From Methanobacteriota archaeon (GTDB lineage Archaea; Thermoplasmatota; Poseidoniia; Poseidoniales; Thalassarchaeaceae): DNA of 23,731 nucleotides. Shown one piece after another: positions 16,882 through 23,731 of the stretch. Every line of letters begins with the position of its first letter. The stretch's first letter is position 1. The DNA lies in the NCBI GenBank assembly GCA_002720055.1, contig PBGH01000017.1, positions 1 through 23,731 of the forward strand. The letters run 5' to 3'. The notes below the pieces were generated by a model. That model was not told where the DNA came from, ran no database searches, and saw only the letters and a list, made by a program, of their open reading frames with translations. Both the position numbers and the translations under genes were made by a program.

Positions 16882-16902
16882 GTGCATTTTCTACACCATT
16901 TT
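16882..16902 (+). terminator. Probable 3'-end element after the hydroxyacyl-CoA dehydrogenase gene
   Basis: GTGCATTTTCTACACC starts 19 bases after the stop codon and can form a short GGTG/CACC stem (including the G at 16881), followed by ATTTTT. A near copy (13 of 16 positions) stands at the same distance behind the next gene (20620-20635). Confidence 0.4.
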
Positions 16903-16910
16903 TCACTAAC

Positions 16911-16920
16911 ATTCAATACT
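16911..16920 (+). promoter_or_regulatory. TATA-like element of the 1219-residue surface protein gene
   Basis: ATTCAATACT is centred 26 bases before the ATG at 16942. This fits a leaderless message and helps decide that start over the upstream in-frame ATG at 16882. Confidence 0.5.
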
Positions 16921-16941
16921 CTCGGGCACACGGGTAGTCAT

Positions 16942-19900
16942 ATGGATAGGGGCCGAAACGCCAGCCGACTAATTGTTGCGATCCTCATATTGAGCTCGCT
17001 CTCGATGTCCACAGTCGCCAATGATGCCGGCTCTGGATCAGATGCTGGCAGCTCAACCAGTACAGCGACACCATTGCCCACCTCCAATGCCACATACTAC
17101 GGGAACCTCTCATCCACAGACACCGAGGATTTCTTCTCGATATCCGTTCCTAATGGCTCAGCCATGACTGTGGGCCTGACATCCCCATCATCAGCCGACT
17201 TCGACCCCTATGTGTACGACTCTTCCGGCACACTAATCGACTACAGCTATACCACCCAGTCGTACGAGGAGGCTTCAACAAACGGTACCTCTGTGGGAGG
17301 TACCACTGTGTACATAGAAATCAGACTGTACTCTGGATCGGGGCAATACACGATGCAGGTCTGGATATTCCCAGACCAGTCACCACAGCAGAATGACGCG
17401 AACTCTGGAGGGGACGCAGGACTCTCTGCTTCCTCCTCATTGGCTCTTAACTCCTCGAATCAGACACTGAATGGGTGGATCTCAGACTCGTTCGACACTT
17501 ACGACTGGTACAACATCACGGTCCCTACTGGAAACGGGGTTTTCGTGACTATGAGCTTCCCCAATGCCACTGGTAGCTCTCAGCTCTCCCTAATCGAGTC
17601 TACTGCCACTTACTACATCAACTACGACTACACTGCCCCATTCGAGGTAACCAGCAACGGTACAAACGTCGGAGGCGGACACGTCTACATCAGGGTGTAC
17701 TCCGGAAGTGACGAGGGCAACTACTCGTTGAACATCAGCTTCTTCTCCACCTCGGGGCAACCAGGATCGAACCAGGACGACGCCCGATCAGGTAGCGATG
17801 CGGGAAACACGCTCAGCAACGCCCTCCAGATAAATATGACAGGGAACACCACAACCATACCGGGGTGGGTCGATGAAACATGGGATGACTATGACTTCTA
17901 CTCTATCGCGGTTCCTTCCAACTGGACAACATGGGCATCAATATCGTGGAACAACTCCTCCGCGGACCTGGACCTAGTCCTCTATGACTCCAATCAGAGT
18001 ACCTTAGACTCTTCATGGAGTTCGAACCCGGAGTCAGTATCCGGGAACTCCTCAGCCATAGGTGGGACCACGGTCTACTACAGGGTCAGCGCTTGGAGTG
18101 GGACGGATGTGTCCTACAACCTGACCATAGGGATGGGCAACCTTTCTGACAGCCCCGCCTATAACCAGAATGACGCCAACTCGGGCGGGGATGTGGGAAA
18201 CGACATAGCCTCCTCGTTCGCTCTTCCCATTGACAATGGCTCCTACGGGGGTTGGATTTCAGACTCCATGGACTCGAACGACTTCTTCTCAGTACAGGTC
18301 CCATCTGGATACGCAATTCAAGCCAATCTATCATGGAACAACTCTGCCAACGACTTCGATCTTTACCTATACGATCAGAGTCAGTCACAAATCGACTCCA
18401 GTTTCAATGACAACCCCGAGAGCGTCCAGAGCGGGGCCACCAACGTCAGTGGCACCACTGTCTACATCCAAGTAGAATCGTACCAGTCCTGGTGGGGTTC
18501 GGGCGGGGGCGAAGGAAACTACACCTTGGACATCCTATTCTTGAACCAGTCATCGGTTCCAGGTTTGAACCAGAACGATGCTTACTCCGGCGGAGATGCA
18601 GGCAACAACTCTTCCTCGGCCACCCCGCTTTACAATGCTACCACGGGATACTCAATGTGGCCGGGGTACGTGGATAGCGGATCGGACACTTACGACTACT
18701 ACCAAGTATACATCCCAGCCGACCACGGAATATCCGCCGAGCTGTCTCCCGGATATGGGAACTCCCAATGGCTGGCTCTAGAGCTTTATGACAGTGCAAA
18801 CAACCTAGTTGACTCCGACTACTACTCACTCACTCAGAACGTCTCCACAATTGGGACAGGGACCTACTTGGGCGGGAGCAACGCCATAATTTCCGTGTAT
18901 GCGTTAGATGGGGCGGAGGAATACAACCTATCAATGTGGATATTCAATCTTGATGCAGATGGCGATGGCTTCTACGATGAGGTCGAGTACTCCTGCGGAT
19001 CCGATCCCTTCGACAATAACAGCACACCTTCAGACACGGACGCCGATGGAATTTGCGATACCCTGGACGAGGACATCGATGGTGATGGAGTGGACAACTC
19101 CAATGACACATTCCCGGAGGATGCAAACGAAACAACAGATAGCGACGGAGACGGAACCGGGGACAATGCAGACGAAGACGATGACAACGACGGATGGACG
19201 GATACGGAGGAGTACTTCTGCGGCACCGACCACAATGACTCGACCTCGGTCCCAGACGACTTAGATTCGGACGGCGTCTGCGATGTCCAGGATGACGATA
19301 TCGATGGTGACGGATATGAAAACTTCGAGGATTTCGATGATTATGACCCAACCGAATGGAACGACACAGACTCCGATGGAATCGGCGACAATTCCGACGG
19401 GGACGATGACGGAGACGGCTACTACGACGGAGTTGAGGAGGACTGCCTCTCCGACCCACTCGACGGGAGCTCAATACCCGAGGATACGGATTCTGACGGA
19501 GTTTGTGACGAGCTGGATGACGATATCGATGGAGACGGAATAGGAAATGACCTCGATGCGTTCCCCGACTCATCCGAAGAGAGCGTTGACACGGACGGAG
19601 ACGGTTTCGGCGACAACGCAGACCCGGACGATGATAACGACGGGTATCCCGATATCTACGACCTGTTCCCCCTAGATCCCACCGAGTGGACGGACAACGA
19701 CGCAGACTTGACCGGCGACAACGCAGACCCGGACGATGACAACGACGGCTGGTTCGACACCGATGAGGAGGACTGCGGAACAAACCCATTCCTGATGCAG
19801 TCTTCCCCAGACGATGCAGACTCGGACGGGATTTGCGACGTCATAGACCCGGATGACGACAACGATGCATGGAACGACACAATCGACTCGTTCCCGTTCG

Positions 19901-20601
19901 ATCCCAATGAGTGGGATGATCTGGACCAAGACAACCTCGGATCAAACTCAGACCCCGACGACGACGGTGATGGATGGGACGACTCCGTGGAGCTCAGTAT
20001 TTGCGGGACGGACCCCAGGGACGCCACATCCATCCCAGATGACTTCGATGGGGACAGGATTTGCGACAACCTGGACGACGATGATGACAACGACTTGGTC
20101 CTCGACTTCGACGACGCATTCCCATTCGACCCAACCGAGACCAAGGACACCGATGGCGACAAAAAAGGGGATGGTGCCGATACGGATGATGACAACGACG
20201 ATTGGCCAGATACAACTGAGTTAATCTGCGATACCTCGCCCCTCTCGAACACCTCGGTCCCAGACGACTTCGATGACGATGGCACCTGCGATCTCATAGA
20301 CCCAGACGACGACAACGACGGATGGTCGGACTTGGAGGACTCGTTCCCCTACGACCAAGACGAGTGGGCCGATCGAAACTCCGATGGGAAGGGCGACAAC
20401 GAGTTCCCCCTAACTGCTATGGATCACATGCGTCTGAACCCAGTAGCATCAATCATCGGTCTGGGCTTGATCTCAGCGCTTCTAGCGGGCTCAGTCGCAT
20501 TCTTCGTCAGCAGGAGGGGGATGGTGGAAGAAGAGATGTCAGAGGAGGAGCTATGGGACTCATACGACGAAGACGAGGCCGATTCGTACGAGGAATGGTG
20601 A
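16942..20601 (+). CDS. Surface protein with five PPC-like domains, thrombospondin type 3 calcium repeats and C-terminal anchor
   Basis: 1219 residues. A signal peptide (core about 10-25, ending TVAND) precedes five tandem PPC-like beta domains of about 120-140 residues. Each opens with an N.DA.SG.DAG motif, at nucleotides 17020, 17389, 17770, 18163 and 18568. From 18952 to about 20402 runs an Asp-rich array of DxDxDGxxD calcium loops with six CX19C units. A transmembrane helix (about 20436-20510) and an acidic tail follow. Asn-X-Ser/Thr sequons are dense in the PPC part, as in archaeal surface glycoproteins. No catalytic motif is seen, so a structural, adhesive or S-layer-associated role is inferred. 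The ATG at 16882 would add 20 residues without a signal-like character; the promoter spacing favours 16942. Confidence 0.88.
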   Translation: MDRGRNASRLIVAILILSSLSMSTVANDAGSGSDAGSSTSTATPLPTSNATYYGNLSSTDTEDFFSISVPNGSAMTVGLTSPSSADFDPYVYDSSGTLIDYSYTTQSYEEASTNGTSVGGTTVYIEIRLYSGSGQYTMQVWIFPDQSPQQNDANSGGDAGLSASSSLALNSSNQTLNGWISDSFDTYDWYNITVPTGNGVFVTMSFPNATGSSQLSLIESTATYYINYDYTAPFEVTSNGTNVGGGHVYIRVYSGSDEGNYSLNISFFSTSGQPGSNQDDARSGSDAGNTLSNALQINMTGNTTTIPGWVDETWDDYDFYSIAVPSNWTTWASISWNNSSADLDLVLYDSNQSTLDSSWSSNPESVSGNSSAIGGTTVYYRVSAWSGTDVSYNLTIGMGNLSDSPAYNQNDANSGGDVGNDIASSFALPIDNGSYGGWISDSMDSNDFFSVQVPSGYAIQANLSWNNSANDFDLYLYDQSQSQIDSSFNDNPESVQSGATNVSGTTVYIQVESYQSWWGSGGGEGNYTLDILFLNQSSVPGLNQNDAYSGGDAGNNSSSATPLYNATTGYSMWPGYVDSGSDTYDYYQVYIPADHGISAELSPGYGNSQWLALELYDSANNLVDSDYYSLTQNVSTIGTGTYLGGSNAIISVYALDGAEEYNLSMWIFNLDADGDGFYDEVEYSCGSDPFDNNSTPSDTDADGICDTLDEDIDGDGVDNSNDTFPEDANETTDSDGDGTGDNADEDDDNDGWTDTEEYFCGTDHNDSTSVPDDLDSDGVCDVQDDDIDGDGYENFEDFDDYDPTEWNDTDSDGIGDNSDGDDDGDGYYDGVEEDCLSDPLDGSSIPEDTDSDGVCDELDDDIDGDGIGNDLDAFPDSSEESVDTDGDGFGDNADPDDDNDGYPDIYDLFPLDPTEWTDNDADLTGDNADPDDDNDGWFDTDEEDCGTNPFLMQSSPDDADSDGICDVIDPDDDNDAWNDTIDSFPFDPNEWDDLDQDNLGSNSDPDDDGDGWDDSVELSICGTDPRDATSIPDDFDGDRICDNLDDDDDNDLVLDFDDAFPFDPTETKDTDGDKKGDGADTDDDNDDWPDTTELICDTSPLSNTSVPDDFDDDGTCDLIDPDDDNDGWSDLEDSFPYDQDEWADRNSDGKGDNEFPLTAMDHMRLNPVASIIGLGLISALLAGSVAFFVSRRGMVEEEMSEEELWDSYDEDEADSYEEW
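18952..20402 (+). repeat. Thrombospondin type 3-like calcium repeat array with CX19C units
   Basis: About 480 codons of aspartate-rich repeats. Six units carry a Cys pair exactly 20 residues apart (for example CGTD...GVCD), with P.D.D.DG between. Units alternate with an FP.DP.EW segment and DTD.DG.GDN.D.DDD.DG loops. One interval between the third and fourth Cys pairs lacks cysteines. The loops should bind many calcium ions and stiffen the stalk. Confidence 0.88.
19609..19748 (+). repeat. Near-identical 35-base direct repeat within the calcium array
   Basis: Positions 19609-19643 and 19714-19748 match at 34 of 35 bases, offset by 105 bases (35 codons). Both encode GDNADPDDDND. The single difference (19635, T against C) is silent. 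It marks recent duplication or conversion within the array. Confidence 0.75.
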
Positions 20602-20619
20602 GGGCGAAATTCCACTGTA

Positions 20620-20650
20620 GTGTATTTTTTGCACCTTGTGCGTTTTTTTT
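20620..20650 (+). terminator. Probable transcription terminator after the surface protein gene
   Basis: GTGTATTTTTTGCACC (20620-20635) starts 19 bases after the stop codon. It overlaps a GCAC-CTT-GTGC hairpin (20631-20641) followed by eight T residues (20643-20650). Euryarchaeal termination favours T runs. Another T8 run lies at 20719-20726. Confidence 0.6.
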
Positions 20651-20811
20651 ACTGAAATATCTCAAAATACAATATTCGAACTTTTTCCTTTTTACATCAA
20701 TAATTTAACTAAAATATGTTTTTTTTCGGTTAATATTTCCATGATTAGTAACAAAATACGAATATTTTTCCGTTTTAGTGAAAATTAACAAAGATGAGCA
20801 TTTTGAGAGAC

Positions 20812-20820
20812 TTTTATATT
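20812..20820 (+). promoter_or_regulatory. TATA box of the last surface protein gene
   Basis: TTTTATATT is the best TATA box in the window. It lies at the end of an A+T-rich gap of about 250 bases (20602-20854) that holds no gene. The spacing predicts transcription start near 20842 and a leader of about 13 bases before the ATG at 20855. Confidence 0.7.
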
Positions 20821-20837
20821 TGATACAAGTCGTGATA

Positions 20838-20850
20838 GTCACTAAGTGAC
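20838..20850. promoter_or_regulatory. 13-base palindrome at the predicted transcription start
   Basis: GTCACTAAGTGAC is a perfect inverted repeat (GTCACT, centre A, AGTGAC). It covers the transcription start predicted from the TATA box at 20812-20820 and ends four bases before the ATG. This is where an archaeal repressor would block the polymerase. A short leader hairpin that hides the start codon region is the alternative. Confidence 0.5.
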
Positions 20851-20854
20851 GCCT

Positions 20855-23731
20855 ATGAATGAAAATGCAACACGATCAGTAAATCTGACACTGCTAATGA
20901 TTGTCTCGGTATGCCTGCCCCTCGCAGGTGGCCTAGATGCCCCTTCAGAGCTAGATAGGGCTCAGGAGAGGACCGAGACAGCGCCGCAGCCCGGTAGCGC
21001 AAACTGCTACGGCTACGACGCATGCCGAGGAATAGATGCTGGAGCGAATCTCTCAGCATCCATGAACCTCAGTGATGACTTCGCCATGGCCGGCGACGAA
21101 ACCAACACCTACTACGGTCTGATGAACGGCACGGGTCTCTGCAACTACAACGCTGCAGCGACCTGCAATGACGTCTATCTCCTAGACCTGCCGATGGGAT
21201 ACGGTTTCTCTGTCACAGTAGCCTGGAACGGTACCGGGAACGACTTCGGAGTGGGAATTGGTCCCGGCGATGGGTCGATGACCGGTTCTAGCGCAGGAGC
21301 CTGGGGCAGGTGCTACGCCGGTTCGAGCGGTGCCGCCGGATATGTCGGCATGTCCTCTGACGGGGAGCACGACTGTCCTGGTTACCAGTACAACTACGGC
21401 GGATACACGTTCCCGCAGGATGTCCAGGGCGACCCAGTACTCATCTGGGTGTTCGGGTATGAGGTCTACAACCAGCCGATCCAGGACTACACCATGAACA
21501 TCACAATATGGACTGGAGACGGTGGCCTGAGGGGCGACGTAACGACACCACAGTACCACATCCTTCTTGACATGCCTGACGAGCCGGCATCATGGAGCTC
21601 CCAGTCCGACACATTCGAGTTGGGCGAGGGGGACTCCGCAGATCTCATTATTACGTCCTGCGACTCATGGTGCACACCCGAGAGCTCGGTCACAGTCACC
21701 CTTCCTGATGGCTCGACGGACAACCACGCTCTACCAGACTTCTTCGAGGGATGGCTCGCAACCTACAACCAATCCGGAGAGTACACTGTCGATAAGGACG
21801 ACACCTTCGGGGACGGAGGTTTCGGCCTGATAGTCGGGCAGTCAATCGGTAACTTCAGCGGCCGGCTCTCCGTAGACGAGTTCACCTACGAGGACTCAGC
21901 AGCTGGTCACGTCGGCTCCACCGGAGACGACTCCGACATATACGCTGTCTGGGTTCCAGAAACCTACTTCGCCAACCTGACCCTCCACTGGGACAACAGC
22001 GCCGACCTAGACCTAAGGGTCTACACGGGCTACGATTCCGCAACGGACACGCTCACAGGACTGATCGCGGCGTCATACTATGATCAGCCAGAGTTCGTAG
22101 ACCTAGGGCAGTTGGGCGAGGGGGTCCTCCTCTTCGCGGAGGTAAGGCACTATGCCGGCGTTTCCGCAGGCTACAGCCTAGAATACCAAACTGAGCCAGG
22201 AGCTCCCCCGCCTTGCTTCTATCAGGACGATGGAGCTGCAATAGGAGAAGGGGACTTTACTCAAACCAATGACGCTACCGGCGGCTCATGGTCGCCCGAA
22301 GACGTGGCGAACGACGTCACCGGAACAGCAAGCGACGACGGTGACGGCACTTGGTCTGGCGCGTTCGGAGGAACGATGTGCGCAGGATACGACACTGCCG
22401 ACTGGTACCAGATCACCGTCCCAGCCGGAATGGGGATGTGGGCAATGCTGGAATGGCCAGAGGGCATCGACTCCAACTTCAACGACACCATCGAGATAGA
22501 GGGCGACATATCATTCGGAATGTACATGGTTACATCCAGCGGATTCAACTCTTTCATGTCCTCCTCCTACGGGTTCCACCCACAGGCAGTGGCCACGAAC
22601 GAGTCATTCACGTGGGCTAACGAACTGGGGTCAGACTCCACGGTACTGCTGAGGCTCCTGCTTAATGACATGAACGAGGACTACGAGAGCAACTACACAG
22701 TGACCTTCTCGATGTACAATGCGACTGAGATGCCACCAGAGCTAGCCTGCCAGAACGACGCAGGCCTGGCACCAGTGGATGGCTGCCTAGACGCTGGAAA
22801 CGTCTACCAGGACTCGATCAACATCTCGACTAACAACCAGTCCTTTGGAGGATATGGTCACGACGAGTGGGACGATTACGACTACTACAAGATATACATG
22901 CCGGACAATTACGTCATGGAGGTCTGCGTGGAGTTCCCCAACCAGAACGACGTAGATCTGAACATCTACTTCGTCAACCCTACCTGGGGATGGTTGTCCT
23001 TCGTGGGCTCGTCCTACAGCGATAACCCGGAGTGCGCCTACTCTCAATACGATGACGCTGGACAGGACCTCTACATCAGGGTCTGGACCGATCGCGGAGC
23101 GGGAGAGTACGAGGTCAGCATCACATTGCTGACCCCCGGACTCGTACCTGGGGACAACCAGGATGACTGCGGACTCGCAGGCACATACCCGAACGGAGAC
23201 GCGGGCGACCTAGTATACGGTAACTCCTGGGACGATTTCACTTTCACGAACGAGAGCACCCAGGCCGACCTGAACCCATACCACGAGAACGGCACGGTTC
23301 GCGACTACTGGGCAGGGGGCATATGCACAGGGTGGATAGACGGTGTATGGGACCCATGGGACTACTACGCTATCGCGGTCCCAGAGGGGCACTACGTCCA
23401 GATCGACTACGACATGGACCCCGATGGTGACGGGTCCGAAAACTCTGGAGTATACAACTACCTGTACATGTTCATGTGCCAGCAGCAGCACCTGTGGTGC
23501 AGCTGGTCGACCACACCTGCCAACCCAGCCTACTTCATAGAGCAGTATGCAGGATACGGCACCGACGAGCTTACGCAGATTTCCGGCCTATGGCCAGTGG
23601 GCTCATTCCACAACTCATCCGGAATTTCCGCTGCACAGGGAGGCGTGATGGACACGCCTGGGTGGCTGTACGTCAGAGTCGGAGGATTTTCAGCAGACAA
23701 CCAGGACTACACGATGAACATCACCTTCCAC
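20855..23731 (+). CDS. Large secreted protein with repeated PPC-like domains, partial (runs off the window)
   Basis: Open from the ATG at 20855 to the last base: 959 codons with no stop, so the 3' end is missing. A signal peptide (core about 11-26, SVCLPLAGG) is followed by several secreted beta-rich modules. PPC-like units are recognisable by a 'D.D.Y.(I/V).(V/M)P' strand and a following hydrophobic strand near nucleotides 21907-22190, 22393-22720, 22865-23130 and 23344-23731. A beta-rich region lies between about 21540 and 21800. Many cysteines and Asn-X-Ser/Thr sequons fit an extracellular glycoprotein. It resembles the 1219-residue protein upstream (NQDD, QNDAG motifs) but is not a close copy. 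The phrase QDYTMNIT occurs both near residue 210 and at the window end. No catalytic motif is visible; anchor and full length are unknown. Confidence 0.85.
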   Translation, partial: MNENATRSVNLTLLMIVSVCLPLAGGLDAPSELDRAQERTETAPQPGSANCYGYDACRGIDAGANLSASMNLSDDFAMAGDETNTYYGLMNGTGLCNYNAAATCNDVYLLDLPMGYGFSVTVAWNGTGNDFGVGIGPGDGSMTGSSAGAWGRCYAGSSGAAGYVGMSSDGEHDCPGYQYNYGGYTFPQDVQGDPVLIWVFGYEVYNQPIQDYTMNITIWTGDGGLRGDVTTPQYHILLDMPDEPASWSSQSDTFELGEGDSADLIITSCDSWCTPESSVTVTLPDGSTDNHALPDFFEGWLATYNQSGEYTVDKDDTFGDGGFGLIVGQSIGNFSGRLSVDEFTYEDSAAGHVGSTGDDSDIYAVWVPETYFANLTLHWDNSADLDLRVYTGYDSATDTLTGLIAASYYDQPEFVDLGQLGEGVLLFAEVRHYAGVSAGYSLEYQTEPGAPPPCFYQDDGAAIGEGDFTQTNDATGGSWSPEDVANDVTGTASDDGDGTWSGAFGGTMCAGYDTADWYQITVPAGMGMWAMLEWPEGIDSNFNDTIEIEGDISFGMYMVTSSGFNSFMSSSYGFHPQAVATNESFTWANELGSDSTVLLRLLLNDMNEDYESNYTVTFSMYNATEMPPELACQNDAGLAPVDGCLDAGNVYQDSINISTNNQSFGGYGHDEWDDYDYYKIYMPDNYVMEVCVEFPNQNDVDLNIYFVNPTWGWLSFVGSSYSDNPECAYSQYDDAGQDLYIRVWTDRGAGEYEVSITLLTPGLVPGDNQDDCGLAGTYPNGDAGDLVYGNSWDDFTFTNESTQADLNPYHENGTVRDYWAGGICTGWIDGVWDPWDYYAIAVPEGHYVQIDYDMDPDGDGSENSGVYNYLYMFMCQQQHLWCSWSTTPANPAYFIEQYAGYGTDELTQISGLWPVGSFHNSSGISAAQGGVMDTPGWLYVRVGGFSADNQDYTMNITFH

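Noticed and set aside
16882..16941. Upstream ATG adding 20 residues to the 1219-residue surface protein
   Set aside because: The added residues are not signal-like, the region overlaps the probable terminator of the preceding gene, and the TATA-like element is spaced for the ATG at 16942.
18944..20315. Long minus-strand open frames (281 and 219 codons) opposite the calcium repeat array
   Set aside because: They are Arg/His- or Ser-rich mirror translations of repeated GAC/GAT codons. They have no start context, no domain and no promoter. The plus frame has clear domain order and a signal peptide.
20602..20854. A+T-rich gap as a possible replication origin
   Set aside because: There are T runs and two AATATTT stretches, but I see no origin-recognition-box repeats and no orc1/cdc6 gene nearby. 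A terminator plus a promoter explains the gap.
1..23731. CRISPR arrays, insertion sequences and toxin-antitoxin pairs
   Set aside because: I found no regularly spaced direct repeats outside the protein repeat array, no transposase motifs and no small paired genes of that kind.

Overview
The window reads as a planktonic euryarchaeon, most likely a marine group II archaeon (Candidatus Poseidoniales, Thermoplasmatota). This is inferred from gene content. Both tRNA genes encode their CCA. The asparaginyl-tRNA synthetase is of archaeal type. Several genes have a TATA-like element about 22-30 bases before a start codon, with little or no leader. Very large, sequon-rich secreted proteins with PPC-like domains and thrombospondin type 3 calcium repeats sit beside genes of acyl-CoA breakdown. 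No sequence search was possible, so the lineage is a judgement.

Layout. Positions 1-100 (minus) hold what looks like the 5' part of the RNase P RNA gene, cut by the window edge. It diverges from rpiA (184-888, plus). A tRNA-Lys(CTT) follows (926-1002). Next comes a tight plus-strand run: asnS, a small MerT-like three-helix membrane protein, and an acyl-CoA dehydrogenase of isovaleryl-CoA dehydrogenase type. It ends one base from a convergent minus-strand cluster.

The cluster (4062-9783, minus) is the least explained part of the window. It lies directly on the 3' side of a tRNA-Gln(TTG) gene and looks more A+T rich than its flanks. It contains a duplicated two-gene cassette. Each copy has a roughly 12-helix membrane protein (A) followed by a single-pass protein with a secreted domain carrying a conserved Cys pair and a PW..GWGEG motif (B). 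Between the copies is a signal-peptide protein with two Ig-like domains and a C-terminal anchor (C). A small soluble protein (D) closes the cluster. I recognise no known family for A, B or D. The order of transcription is tRNA-Gln, A2, B2, C, A1, B1, D.

On the other side of tRNA-Gln, the plus strand carries a 1995-residue membrane-anchored subtilisin-like protease, a 3-hydroxyacyl-CoA dehydrogenase, and a 1219-residue surface protein (five PPC-like domains, calcium repeats, C-terminal anchor). After an A+T-rich gap with a good promoter there is a second surface protein of at least 959 residues that runs off the window.

Taken together, the genes suggest a heterotroph that degrades proteins at its surface and oxidises acyl-CoAs (acyl-CoA dehydrogenase, 3-hydroxyacyl-CoA dehydrogenase), with a heavily glycosylated, calcium-stabilised cell surface. 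The A/B/C/D cluster is the best candidate for an undescribed membrane system.
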